Below, one piece after another: positions 35,203-46,672 of a stretch of 64,000 nt of DNA. Origin of the DNA: Megaustenia siamemsis (lineage: Eukaryota > Mollusca > Gastropoda > Stylommatophora > Ariophantidae). The position numbers were made by a program, and so were the translations under genes. Location of the stretch: the NCBI GenBank assembly GCA_032433765.1, contig JAVIAB010000008.1, forward strand, positions 45,512,606-45,576,605. Reading direction: 5' to 3'. Below the pieces are notes generated by a model. That model was not told where the DNA came from, ran no database searches, and saw only the letters and a list, made by a program, of their open reading frames with translations. Position 1 is the first letter of the stretch. Each line of letters starts with the position of its first letter.

Positions 35203-37258
35203 GCAGAAGGACACAGTGATGCTCACTGGGACAGTCAATGTCCACTCAAGAAACAAAGACAAGAAAGGCGTCTCATAGAGGAACAAGAGAGACGAATAAT
35301 TATTGCCGAGGCGACAACCGAAATTCAGCAAAACCTCCCTTCAGAGGAACCAACCCCTGTCAAGCAGACAGAAACAAGAAATGAGACGGCCGAAAACAAG
35401 ACCAAAATTGACAGTCACAGAACCGGCGAAGCGCCAAACAGTGACGGTTTCGTCAAAGCCCATGCCGGCAAAAAACGCCGGCACACCAGCCAAAAGAAGA
35501 GAACTTCAGCAGAATCATCAGAGAGCGAAGAGGAGTCAATACAAGCAGAAATCCCAACAATGGGGCGTTTAGTAATTAATACAGACACTGAAGACGACTC
35601 GACACAAGAGATGGAGTCAATACAAGCAGAAATCCCAACAATGGGCCGTTTAGTAATTAATACAGACACTGAAGACGACTCGACACAAGAGATGGAGTCA
35701 ATACAAGCAGAAATCCCAACAATGCGGCGTTTAGTAATTAATACAGACACCGAGGACGACTCGACACAAGAGATGGAGTCAATACAAGCAGAAATCCCAA
35801 CAATGGGCCGTTTAGTAATTAATACAGACACTGAGGACGACTCGACACAAGAGATGGAGCCAATACAAGCAGAAATCCCAACAAGAGATGGAGTCAATAC
35901 AAGCAGAAATCCCAACAATGCGGCGTTTAGTAATTAATACAGACACTGAGGACGACTCGACACAAGAGATGGAGTCAATACAAGCAGAAATCCCAACAAT
36001 GGGGCGTTTAGTAATTAATACAGACAATTGAGATGTCAATACAAGCAGAAATCCCAACAATGGGCCGTTTAGTAACAGACACTGAGACAATACAAGACAA
36101 CAATGACATTCGACACAAGAGATGGAGTCAATACAAGCAGAAATCCCAACAATGCGGCGTTTAGTAATTAATACAGACACTGAGGACGACTCGACACAAG
36201 AGATGGAGTCAATACAAGCAGAAATCCCAACAATGGGGCGTTTAGTAATTAATACAGACAATGAAGACGACTCAACACAAGAGATGGAGTCAATACAAGC
36301 AGAAATCCCAACAATGGGCCGTTTAGTAATTAATACAGACACAGAAGACGACTCGACACAAGAGATGGAGTCAATACAAGCAGAAATCCCAACAATGCGG
36401 CGTTTAGTAATTAATACAGACACTGAAGACGACTCGACACAAGAGATGGAGTCAATACAAGCAGAAATCCCAACAATGGGGCGTTTAGTAATTAATACAG
36501 ACACTGAAGACGACTCGACACAAGAGATGGAGTCAATACAAGCAGAAGGAGTACATGAAGACGACTCGACACAAGAGATGGAGTCAATACAAGCAGAAAT
36601 CCCAACAATGCGGCGTTTAGTAATTAATACAGACACTGAAGACGACTCGACACAAGAGATGGAGTCAATACAAGCAGAAATCCCAACAATGGAGTAATTA
36701 ATACAGACACGAGAGATGGAGTCAATTCCCAACAATGGGCCGTTTACAGACACAGAAGACGACTCGACACAAGAGATGGAGTCAATACAAGCAGAAATCC
36801 CAACAATGCGGCGTTTAGTAATTAATACAGACACTGAAGACGACTCGACACAAGAGATGGAGTCAATACAAGCAGAAATCCCAACAATGAGTAATTAATA
36901 CAGACACTGAAGACGACTCGACACAAGAGATGGAGTCAATACAAGCAGAAATCCCAACAATGGAGTAATTAATACAGACACTGAAGACGACTCGACACAA
37001 GCAGAAATCCCAACAATGGGCCGTTTAGTAATTAATACAGACACAGAAGACGACTCGACACAAGAGATGGAGTCAATACAAGCAGAAATCCCAACAATGC
37101 GGCGTTTAGTAATTAATACAGACACTGAAGACGACTCGACACAAGAGATGGAGTCAATACAAGCAGAAATCCCAACAATGGGCCGTTTAGTAATTAATAC
37201 AGACACTGAAGACGACTCGACACAAGAGATGCCGACGCCACGGAAAAAAACAAATTAA
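35203..37258 (+). pseudogene. Tx1-like LINE ORF1 C-terminal part with 27-residue repeats
   Basis: Presumed nucleic-acid-binding ORF1 protein of the LINE whose ORF2 follows. The frame from 35,203 begins AEGHSDAHWDSQCPLKK, which looks like the second half of a zinc knuckle (GH...H...C) without its first Cys pair. A basic, Lys/Arg/Gln-rich stretch follows to about 35,525. An acidic tandem array of 27 residues per unit (MGRLVINTDTEDDSTQEME type) then runs to 37,230, closing with MPTPRKKTN and a stop at 37,258. The frame is continuous to 35,937 and breaks at degenerate units near 36,015-36,120 and 36,690-37,010. The N-terminus is missing. The assignment rests on position and partial motifs. Confidence 0.6.
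35530..37230. repeat. 81-bp coding minisatellite, about 20 units
   Basis: The unit starts at GGGCGTTTAGTAATTAATAC and includes GACTCGACACAAGAGATGG. Period 81 bp, so the ORF1 frame is kept across most units. Variants alternate ATGGGGCGT, ATGGGCCGT and ATGCGGCGT in a recurring order, suggesting higher-order amplification of two or three units at a time. Several truncated units interrupt the frame. The 340-codon minus-strand frame is a by-product. Confidence 0.93.
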
Positions 37259-37384
37259 AAAAAGAACAAACAATAACTTTTATTTAAATTCATCATGTTT
37301 AGTGTGTGTGCGCTATGTTTAGTGTGTGTGTAAATTTAATTTTTCCAAAAACAGAAAAACATGTAAGTGGGTCATTTTACATCA

Positions 37385-37760
37385 TTATAAAGTTTGGCGA
37401 GCATGGGGACGAATGTATTTATTTCATTATCATTTTCTGTGAGCACGGGAGCGAATGTATTTGTTTTATTATAAATTTCTGTGAGCACGTGGATGAAAGT
37501 ATGGGTTTTATTAGAACTTTATGTGAGCACGTGGGTGAATGTTCCTGTTTTATGTTAACTTGTTGGAAACACGTGGGTGAATGTACGTGTCAAATTAAAA
37601 TTAGTTGTGAGCATGGGTGCGAATGTACCATTTACATCAAAATTATTTGTGAGCACGTGGTTGAATGTACCTGTTTTATAATAACTTGTTGGGAGCACGT
37701 GGGTGAATGTGCCATTTTTTCAAACTTATTTGCGAGCACGTGGTTGAATGCAAGGGCAGG
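37385..37760. repeat. 60-bp tandem repeat between ORF1 and ORF2
   Basis: GTGAGCACGTGGGTGAATGT-type starts recur about every 60 bp, six to seven times. The plus strand is open across it (20 residues per unit, around CEHVGECTCFIIT) from 37,306 to 37,800, a Cys-rich frame with no recognised domain, probably incidental but noted. Confidence 0.85.
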
Positions 37761-37855
37761 TCTGTGTGCACGTATATTGTCACTACTATTTTATTTATAA
37801 ATACTTCTACATGTATACATGTAAATAGAATGTATTTTTATAAATCAATTGGTAA

Positions 37856-40800
37856 ATGGCAGCAACCATTATTATATTAACACTAAATATTAGGGGCCTC
37901 AGGTCCAAATTAGATCACATCACAACACTCATACACAAGCCAGATCATTTTACTACAGGAAACAAACACACACAGACGACCACGCATCCTGCATCACAAC
38001 ACGGCTAGGCCTGCGGCACGCGTGCTTCAGCCTAGCCAAAAACCATACAGGTTCAGGGGTGGCAATTTTACAAACATCAGACAGGTGGACGATCATTAGG
38101 AAAGACAGAGACAAGTGACGGAAGGACAGCCATAGTTCAAGTAAAAGACGACGACAAACACACATACACCATAGTCTGCATACACGCACCACCACATTAC
38201 GGACAGCAACTTATCTTTTACGACAGACTAGAGAGCCTGCTTGCAGGCTCATACGGGGACAAAATATTATTTTACGGGGAGACTTTAACTGCGTCCTGAC
38301 AGATATGGACATCATTGGAGGAGAGGTCAGGTAGCAGATAAGGAAAACAAGTAAAGATGACAATCACCAACTGGACATTTTACACACAATAATTGACACC
38401 CACGGTTTGACCGATACATATAGACACACACATCCACACGGCATGGACATCACACACACACAAACCACTCCTACAACAGGGCTACACGGCTAGACAGGAT
38501 CTATGTCCCGTCCACAAATTACATCAGCCAGGACACACATATCACAAAAACACTCAAGTTTACAGACCACAAGGCAGTCATTGCAACAATTAACACCGCA
38601 TACACAAACACTCAATCCAGGAGGTCACCTCACTGGAAATTCAACAACACCCTACTGCAAAACAAAACATATACAGAACACATTAAACAAATTATCCAGC
38701 TATACACTGACGACAAAGACATAGATGACATAGAGCAGCATTGGGAACTCCTCAAAAACACTATACGAGAAAGAACACAGATACTAGCACCACGGATAAA
38801 CAAACAGATTAAGACAAGAAAGACTTTTAGAAGAAGCCATCAAATTAACAAAACAAATAGACATGCACCCAACATCATCACACTAGAGGAGGAGTTGGAA
38901 CAGCACAGACATCACAAATTCCACGGAGCACTGCTTCGACAGGCTTAAAAACAATCACACAGGAAACTCCAAGCAAACAATACATGGCAATAGAACAGAG
39001 CATACAACGAAAGAGACAAATAGGGACAATAATAGACGTAGACGGCAACACACAGACTGACATTTCAAATATAACAAAAGCATTTGAAGACTATTACAGG
39101 AACCTCTATACGGAACGTAACACACATCCAAACATACAAGAAAAATTCATGCAATACACAAGGAAACTTCCAGACGCTGACAAGGAAAAACTAGACGAAG
39201 AACTCACATTATCTGACATAACAAACGCAATACAATCAATGCAAAAGAACAAATCTCCGGGACCTGACGGTCTCACAATAGAATTCTTCCAACATTTCTT
39301 TCCTCTCCTAGGCCCTCTTCTTCTGCAAAATGTACACAGACTCATTCACAAAGAAACAACTTCCTCCAAGCCTAAACATGTCTTACATAACATTACTCCG
39401 CAAAGCCAACACAGACAAATCACTTCTTAAAAACTACAGACCCATTTCACTACTTAACACAGACTACAAGATACTAACAAAAGCACTAAGAAACAAACTC
39501 AAACCCTTCATGGCAACACTCATTCACAAAGATCAACAGTGCAGTGTACAGGACAGAAACATCCACCAGCACACACATTTTATACGAGACATCATAACGT
39601 ACACTCATGACAAAGACAGTCAGTCTGCCATTCTATCTCTCGACCAAGAAAAAGCCTTCGACAGAGTATCTCATTCTTTTCTCCACAAGACACTACTGAA
39701 CTGCAACATAGGAACAAGCTTCAGACAGTGGATACACATTCTGTATTCCAGACCTGAAAGTAAAGTCCTAGTGAACCATTCGTTCACAGAGGCCTTCGGA
39801 CTAACCAGATCGGTCCGACAGGGATGTTCTCTCTCTCCTTTACTTTATGCTTTGACCATTGAACCACTCTTAGAGAGCATCAGACAAGACAGCTCCATTA
39901 AAGGTACATTTACACAAGGGAAAGGAGAGCAGAAATTGTTAGCCTACGCTGACGATACTGTCTTCTTTCCATCAAACATCACATCAATAGACAACATCCT
40001 CAATACTTTCACAGAATTTGGAAAAGGTAGCGGGGCACAAATAAACACACATAAATCATTCATCATGGGCATAGGCAGGTGGAAGAACAAAGTGGACTTT
40101 CCCTCTGCTCTAACACCTGTTCCTAACATCAAGTTGTATGGAATTACATATCCTTGCAACCCAAACAGAACACACAAACCAACATGGCAGAACCTATTTA
40201 CGCAGATAACAGACATGCTGCAGAGATACAAATACAAAACATCCACAATTTTTGGCAGAACAATCATTGTAAACACTTACATCATTCCAAAACTAATATA
40301 CATAGCTACAGTTTTTAATCCACCTCAGCAAACAATAACAGACATAAGAAAACTGATAAGACACTTTGTTTTTGGAAGCACCTTACACAGCATACAACAC
40401 AAAACACTAATACAACACAAAAAACAAGGAGGTATTTCACTACAGGACATACACACAAAAATTAAAACTCTCAGAATAAGCCACGTAAGCCGCATCATCC
40501 AACAACCAGACAATCATATTTTCGCACACTATTACATGGGACTGAGATTACTCAAATTCAGAAAACCAAACAACTCAATACCTCACCATTTCGGTCCCAC
40601 ACCCACATTCTACAAAAATTGCATTCAAGCCATCCAAGGACACGACAATCTATTACATCAAAAGACAAACACCATTTACAAACACCTCATTAAACAGCAA
40701 GCACCTCCATTACAGCTCAGAATCAAGAGAGGTCAAAAATACTTTCTCACAGACTACACCAGCACTTTCTCAAACCTCCACAACCCACACATCGCTCCCA

Positions 40801-41195
40801 AAGCAAGGGAAGTCACATACAGACTCATATACAGCATGACACCCACAGGACAAGCAGCAAAATGCCAACTTTGCAGGCGAAACATACAAGAAACAGAAGA
40901 ACACATATTCTACAAATGCAGCACAATCATACCAGCAAGAACAGAGCTACAACACACACTAGAAACACACACTACACAGAAAATAGACATATACAGATCT
41001 ATCATGCTGAACACACTGCCAAAAACAACAACACAACAATCCTACACTAAATCCCTAATTCTATCATCGGAATATAGGAATTTAGTGTGGGCTTGCAGAA
41101 ATGCTGCCGTTTACCAATCTAAAACTTTTAATGCCAACTTGTTTTTACTTATTTATAATAAAAGAGCAATGTCCATTTTTAAACAACAAAATTAA
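37856..41195 (+). pseudogene. Tx1/L1-like LINE ORF2: endonuclease, RT, zinc knuckle
   Basis: Encodes the replication protein of a non-LTR retrotransposon. ATG at 37,856 starts ILTLNIRGLRSKLD, the APE endonuclease N-terminus. LLQETN (near 37,952), GDFNCVLTDMD (38,278) and TDHKAVI (near 38,562) follow, but in different frames, so the endonuclease is broken. RT motifs: KSPGPDGLTIEFF (39,253), NYRPISLLNTDYKI (near 39,433), ILSLDQEKAFDRV (near 39,635), VRQGCSLSPLLYAL (near 39,812) and LLAYADDTVFFP (near 39,940). The C-terminal CQLCRRNIQETEEHIFYKC (near 40,862) is a CCHC knuckle. The region 39,330-41,195 is open for 621 codons; one frameshift near 39,350 separates it from 38,984-39,430. The motif wording is closest to the Tx1 branch of L1. 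Probably a fairly recent insertion with a dead endonuclease. Confidence 0.85.
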
Positions 41196-41752
41196 TTTAA
41201 CAAGAATGAATGGAGGAATTGGAGCGAATGTACTGAAACATAAAGACATATCTTTAAAGTCTTTCCTTCCCTTTGTTTGACACTTGGTAGCGATAAGCTA
41301 CAGACACAAACGTAAGCTATCAATACAGCCGTCTATAAGGCGTCACAAAAGCCGGGTGCTCGAGGCTATTGTCGTACTGCCGCCTTTGTTTGCTTTAGCG
41401 GCGACAGGAGAGACAAGCCAGGCATAAAGGAAATTGTATCCTTTCAAGTGACATCTGGGTTATCAACAATACTGTCGCCTTTATCGGCTTTAGTGGCGAA
41501 AGATGACGGAAGCCAGACATTAAGAAAGCTTATCTTTTCAGCAGCCGACAGAGATGGCGAGGGGAGGGGAATCAACAATACTATCGGCTGGGGCGCTCCT
41601 GTATTATTGTCATGTATTGAAATGCATTATTCATCTTGTAATCTCATACAAAATACATCCCTCATCATCATACTAATGTATTTGTTGTTATAAAATGAAA
41701 TGTATTGATTGTAAAAACGAAAAAAAGATTAATAAATAAAAAAAACTGCCCA
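41196..41752 (+). mobile_element. 3' UTR and A-rich end of the Tx1-like LINE
   Basis: More GC-rich than its surroundings, with an internal imperfect duplication (GCCTTTGTTTGCTTTAGCGG / GCCTTTATCGGCTTTAGTGG). Ends in an A-rich tract around 41,713-41,750. The R1 repeat begins immediately after. Confidence 0.55.
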
Positions 41753-41774
41753 ATTTTTTTTCTTTGGCTAAGAC

Positions 41775-42257
41775 GCAAGGCTTATAAACCTTGTCCTAGG
41801 TACAAAGCCGTGTTGTCGCCTCTAGCAACACAGACTGTGTCACGTCGGCTACGTGACACAGTAGTCTTTGGGTACTGCTTTGCTACCTCCCATTATGTCA
41901 AGTTTGAACAGAGAAATTGGGGGGGGGGTGGAAGATGCGTGGTCGGACTAGGTTAACACCCCATGTCCTTAGTGTCGAGATTGCAATCGGCACGTCTGTG
42001 TGCTGTTGAATCTGGGCTAGTCTCCACTAGCTAGGCAGCCCTAGCCTAGGGCATCAGTCCTTAGTGAGGTGGGGATCCTGGGGACAGCAGCCCTTCCATT
42101 TATACAAATGACATGAATGGTTATCCCCTTAACTTCTGTTCCATACATTTCCCGTGGAGTGTCAAAATACACGAGAATGTGCCCTTGTATGACGTAGGCA
42201 CAGGTAAACTACTACTACTCGCTAGCGTCGGTAAATCCTCAGATCTGTTTGATGACA
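41775..42257. repeat. dispersed repeat R1, copy 3
   Basis: Matches 34,070-34,555 throughout (ACACAGACTGTGTCACGTCG, GGTGGGGATCCTGGGGACAG, CTGTTTGATGACAT) with a G run at 41,919-41,928. Thus R1 copies lie on both sides of the Tx1-like LINE in the same orientation. Confidence 0.75.
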
Positions 42258-42525
42258 TTTCAATTAAATACTATTTTATAACGCGTGTATTCTGCCAAAC
42301 AATAACAATTCATTAAATTCCATTTCAACAATCAATTCAAAAGGACAATCAATCGATTCATAAATATATTTAACTAAGTAAGTAATTCATACTTAATAAT
42401 CCTTGGAAAATGGAAGAAGACACTCGATGTTTGTTTCTTAAGCCAGAAGTAGGTCACACTTACACGGTCACGTGATTACACGGATGCCAGACACTACGTT
42501 TTAAGTTCGACGATCTCAAAATTGC
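42258..42525. repeat. dispersed repeat R3, copy 1
   Basis: Matches 60,205-60,490: CAATTAAATACTATTTTATA start, CAACAATCAATTCAAAA, GTGATTACACGG and TTTTAAGTTCGACGATCTCA. No coding content. In both places RTE-like fragments follow to the right. Confidence 0.7.
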
Positions 42526-42529
42526 TAAA

Positions 42530-43720
42530 TTCCTTCTTCTAGCAGCTTCTGATATGTGTTCTTTACTTGTATTGTATAGGTATCTAATATCTTTTTGATT
42601 TAAAGCTGTTATATCTAGTGGATTTGTTGATGAATTAGACTTTTGCTTGTTTCTCTTTAGTTTTTTTTTTTTTTCATTTTAATCATTACAGGATTGTGAT
42701 CTGAATTAATATCTGCTCCTGGGTAGGTTTTGGCTTTCTTTACGCTGTTACGGAACCTTTCTTTTATCATTATCTAATCTATTTGATTCCTCTTATCTCC
42801 AGGGCTTTTCCATGTGTATAGTTACCTTTTCTCTTGCTCAAAGTAGGTGTTATAAATTATTAGCTTGTTTACTTCACATAATTGTATTAATCTTTCTCCT
42901 GTCATTTCTTTTTTCCTACACCATGGTTTTCTATAATGGTCTTATATTTACCTTTTCCTACTTTAGCGTTCATGTCACCCATTACAATCAAGATGTCCGA
43001 AGATTTCACTTACTTCATAACTTTATTTAGGTCTTCATAGTATGCCTCTATTTGTTCATCTGTGTAGTCTTGAGTAGGTGCGTATGTCTGTATTATTGCT
43101 ATGTCGAATGGTTTTGCTTTCATCATGAGTAGCATAATACTATCATTGTATGTCCGTTGGGTACTTATATATTTTTGTAGCTCTCTTTTTATTAGTATTC
43201 CTACCCATCTTTGATGTTCTTTTGTGTTTCCTGAGTATATAAATGTATATCTTTCGTCCTCTATGTACCCACTTTCTTTCCATCTTTTCTCTGATATGCC
43301 TAAAATATCTATGTTTATCCGTTCTGCTTCTTGAATTAGATTTTCCAATTTCCCGTGATATATAACTTGCATATTCCTTGCATTGAACGTGACTTCTTTG
43401 CTACTTGATTTACTTCGTAAGTTAGATACAATATCAACCTTTATACTGTTAATATAATTCGTATTTTCTTGATATACTTTGATAACACTGTTTAAATACT
43501 TTTTATAGCTGGCTTGATAAGTAACTGCTACGGCGGCGATTTTTGTATTAGTTCATTCACTTGGCTCGTTGAGCTTCTATTGAGTAGGTGTTGTAATGCT
43601 GTTATTGTTGGTCCTACAGTCGGGTATCTGTAGTGAAATATATGACGCATTCATGCTCGTAGAGAGAGCTGTCCTTTGACGAATGATTCAGCCACGACCG
43701 GCACAAGCAGTGTGGCTGGG
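42530..43720 (-). pseudogene. RTE-like LINE, 5' region and APE endonuclease
   Basis: The minus strand, from 43,380, reads FNARNMQVIYHGKLENLIQE, DILGISEKRWKESG (catalytic Glu) and IIQTYAPTQDYTDEQIEAYY in one 120-codon frame. It continues past a stop near 43,010 with ILIVMGDMNAKVGKGKYKT, ENHGVGKK and, near 42,560-42,720, GADINSDH-like text before stopping. This is the endonuclease of an RTE/BovB-like LINE. The non-coding stretch 43,385-43,590 recurs at 60,820-60,970 and 62,345-62,560 and is probably the 5' UTR. 3'-truncated. Confidence 0.75.
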
Positions 43721-43742
43721 GGGGGGGGGGAGAGAAAATGTA

Positions 43743-43838
43743 GATAAAACTCTACTGTGAGTCGATCCGGCCCAACCGTTTTGTACTATAGATAAAACTC
43801 TACTGTGAGTCGATCCGGCCCAACCGTTTTGTTCTATT
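43743..43838. repeat. 51-bp tandem duplication
   Basis: TAGATAAAACTCTACTGTGA through CCCAACCGTTTTGT occurs twice back to back. Confidence 0.9.
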
Positions 43839-44035
43839 GCATGGCTCTCACTGAGGTCATCAAATCCGCGAGTTTTATCTCAGCGTTCAACGATTGGTTG
43901 TCTGTTTCAGTCAATAACTTTGTGTGTTGCATACATTTATCTTTTACGTCTTCTCGTGTGTCATCTTGTGTATAGAGCTTCCGGTAGTAATACTTGAAAG
44001 CTTTGGCAATCTCTGCTGTGTCCGTTTGTTACTTC
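43780..44035 (-). pseudogene. Tx1-like LINE fragment (pre-RT region)
   Basis: The minus strand reads AFKYYYRKLYTQDD (near 43,990) and, towards 43,850, EIKLADLMTSVRAMQ then NKTVGPDRL. This aligns with ITKAFEDYYRNLYTERN and the QKNKSPGPDGL segment of the LINE at 39,070-39,270. A stop interrupts before the VGPDRL motif. Confidence 0.65.
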
Positions 44036-44039
44036 TTCT

Positions 44040-45090
44040 ACGATAATTGCTCTTTAAATCTATGACTCTGGACTCTCTTATGATGGTAATCTTCCTCTCT
44101 CTTTAGCTAATTTGTCTGCGTGTTCGTTTCCGTGTACATTACTGTGTGATGGTAACCACTGGTTGACCACTCTCTGGAAGTTATTGCATAGTTATTGGCT
44201 GTGTTCACTTTCTGTGCGGTCTCGCCTTACGTCTTTTGGCGTGTGCTGGGACTGCTATGATGGGGACTACAGCTATCTTTCTTTGTTTGGGAGATGAGTT
44301 AGTAATTCGGATGATTCCACTGGCATGGGCGGTTGAGTAATTATGGATTTTAATTCGTTTGCAGTGATACCGGGGCCTTCCATGACCAAAGAACCAAAGT
44401 TGCCCCGTATAGTTTCTCTTCCAGGGAGGTGGGTGTGGCCCACATTGTCCTTCTCAGGTCTGTAAAAGTGAGGGCAATCCTGTTGAACATGTTATGTTGT
44501 CATGTTATCCTGTGAACAGTGGCATTGGCTAGTAGTTCCTATTTTGAGTTAGTGAACATGTGATTTCTCATTCTATTGTAGCCAGTGCGTATGGAAGTAT
44601 GATGACTTGATCACTCCTTGATTGTTGGAGGTATCCATCCCTCTCGTTATACTTTGAGTGTTCTTGTTTCCATTTTTCATGATACTTTCCTATGATGATG
44701 GATTTGGCTTCATCGTAGCTGACCAGATGGTTCTCTTGTGGTAATCTTCCTCTCTGTTTAGCTAAATTGCGCGTTTGTTTCCGTGTTTATTACAGTGTGA
44801 TGGTACATCTAGCTCACTGTTCCTGTGGATTTTAGAGCTGTTAGGACTGACAGTGCATCAGTCAGTATCACCAATATCTTGTGCGTGCTATTTTTGTGTT
44901 GGATAGCCAGTTTTGCAGCGTCTTTGATGGCTTCAGTTTCTGCGTTAAAGTTGTTCGAGAATTTCCCAGTAGCTATTGACTTGATGATCTCATCTTGGTT
45001 ATTCAGCCTCAAGAACACATCTCCTCCTCCATTTCTGGTTGCGTTTGTAGCAGAGCCATCTGTGTTTATGTGTGAAGTTTGGGGAAAGCC
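44040..45090 (-). pseudogene. RNase H LINE relics, mosaic
   Basis: From right to left on the minus strand: an RNase H N-terminal part (44,809-45,018) with NAETEAIKDAAKLA (Glu) and ILTDALSVLTAL (Asp); VPSHCNKHGNKRA (near 44,790); a linker DEAKSIIIGKYHEKWK (near 44,700); and Cys/His-type tail remnants near 44,520. Then a second, partial copy has NQWLPSHSNVHGNEHADKLAK (44,100-44,170), the intact C-terminal RNase H motif. So at least two copies of an I-like LINE are fused here. Confidence 0.65.
44220..44400. repeat. inverted repeat, left arm
   Basis: TTGCAGTGATACCGGGGCCT and neighbouring sequence is the reverse complement of 45,590-45,775 (AGGCCCCGGTATCACTGCAA). The arms enclose about 1.2 kb. 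Confidence 0.8.
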
Positions 45091-45109
45091 TAACGTGTAA
45101 ATTTACTAT

Positions 45110-45500
45110 TTTTAGTGATTTCATGGTCGTATCCATAAAAAAAAATGGCTGGGGGTAAAACTCATAAAAGTGATTTGCTATTCAAAATCTTGCTATGAGG
45201 ATGTCTACTATGAAGTTTGAAGTAGGCCTAGAGTTTAAATTTACTATTATTAGTGATTTCATAGTCGCATTAAAAAAAAAAATGGCCGGGGGGGGGGGGG
45301 GGGGTTAAAATTCATAAAAGTGATTTTTATTCAAAATCTTGCTACGAGGATGTCTAATATGAAGATTTGGGAAAATTTAGAGGTTAAAATAAATTATTTT
45401 TTAAACAGTTTCATAGGTGTGTCCCTAAAAAATGATCAAGTGGTAAAAATTCATAAAAGTGACTTTTAAGTAAATTTTTGCTACGGGGATGCCTAAGATA
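45110..45500. repeat. degenerate tandem repeat of about 140-150 bp, with a G run
   Basis: Three diverged units share TTTCATxGTCG, AAAATTCATAAAAGTGA and TTTTGCTACGAGGATGTCTA phrases. A 17-base G run lies at 45,288-45,304. Confidence 0.7.
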
Positions 45501-45519
45501 AAGGTTGAGGTAAGCCTTG

Positions 45520-45800
45520 AGGTTAACTTTTTTCTTTATATCATGTGGACATCTTTCTTCTGCATACCTAAAGGCCAATATGATTATGGTTATGGAAGGC
45601 CCCGGTATCACTGCAAACAAATTGAAATCCATAATTTCTCAACCGCCTGTGCCAGTAAAATCATCCGAATTACTATTTCTTCTCCGAAAAAAGAAAGGTA
45701 TCCGTCGTCCCTATCATAGCAGTCTCAGCACACGCCAAAATACATAAGGCGAAACCGCACAGAAAGTTAATAAAACCGTCTCTTCCCTCTCATACGATAT
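45520..45800 (+). pseudogene. LINE fragment, right arm of inverted repeat
   Basis: The plus strand reads MEGPGITANKLKSIISQPP, matching the minus strand of 44,280-44,400. It is an inverted fragment of the same LINE. Two overlapping 76-codon frames cover it; no catalytic motif is present. Confidence 0.55.
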
Positions 45801-46445
45801 CATCAATATCGGAAGTCGGAATATTGAAACACGATTAAAGTGGATGATACACACAGCTCACGGTGTGCACAGAGCACTTAGCTCAGTAGCTCCTGCAACA
45901 AGCCGGACTTGGAATATGAGGAAACTGCAACAATGAACATTTTTCAGACATAGCCTTTAATGGTTCCTGCAGCCTATCCACCATACTGACATGAAGTTCC
46001 CGCCCTCCTGAAAATGATGATCGTCATATTTTTTTAAAAATGTATAGCGATTGAAAATGTTAGGACATCGCTTTTGTCTCTAAATCCGAACATATGAAAC
46101 ACTTTTAGTCATCGGAATATCCCCGTCGCACATCAAATAACAGATCGAAAGATCTTCCTATAATGTGAATTTGTGAAATTATAAACTAGTTCACATGTCT
46201 ACCCTCTATCTCACAGTAGTCCTCTTGAAACTAGACATCCCTCCTGACTAACAGGAATCTATGGGAGTCACCCCGCTGCTGGAAAGTCATGAACAAAGCA
46301 CCGTCATGTCGTCTTTTACCATTAGCTTACGGCCGGTCTAGGAATATACGATCAGCCATCAACATGATAACGTAGCACACACAACAATCACCCTAAAATT
46401 TGTTGGTGTTCTCCCACGTTTACTCGGATAATGATTTTAATTTCT
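45801..46445. other. intergenic, no gene seen
   Basis: No recognisable coding sequence or array. Confidence 0.4.
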
Positions 46446-46447
46446 TC

Positions 46448-46672
46448 TTAAGAACGCAAAATTGTCTCTTCATCAGATCTAAAATTGATATTCCTTAGTT
46501 CTTTATTTGACGTTAAGTGAGCTAAATTTTCTATACTTTGTATCCACTCTCCAAATAGCGATGGTTTTCCTTTGAACGTGGCAATACTATTGCTAATATA
46601 GTTCATTGCTAGCCTCAATTCACCAACCGTTTCAGTTACTAGTCTCATCGTTTCAGTTACTAGTCTCATCAC
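46448..46672 (-). other. short open frame merging into the satellite; possible gag remnant
   Basis: 74 codons on the minus strand. The part outside the satellite reads IATFKGKPSLFGEWIQSIEN, which resembles the start of a retrotransposon Gag-type domain. Its N-terminal end, RLVTETVGELRLAM, is translated from the 50-bp satellite unit. The similarity is weak, and the frame ends at 46,448 without further domain. Confidence 0.3.

Noticed and set aside
35812..36834. 340-codon minus-strand open frame rich in Ile/Ser/Cys
   Set aside because: Antisense of the 81-bp ORF1 array; open only because the period is a multiple of three.
37306..37800. Cys-rich 164-codon protein
   Set aside because: Generated by the 60-bp array between LINE ORFs; no conserved fold recognised, so kept only as a repeat with a note.
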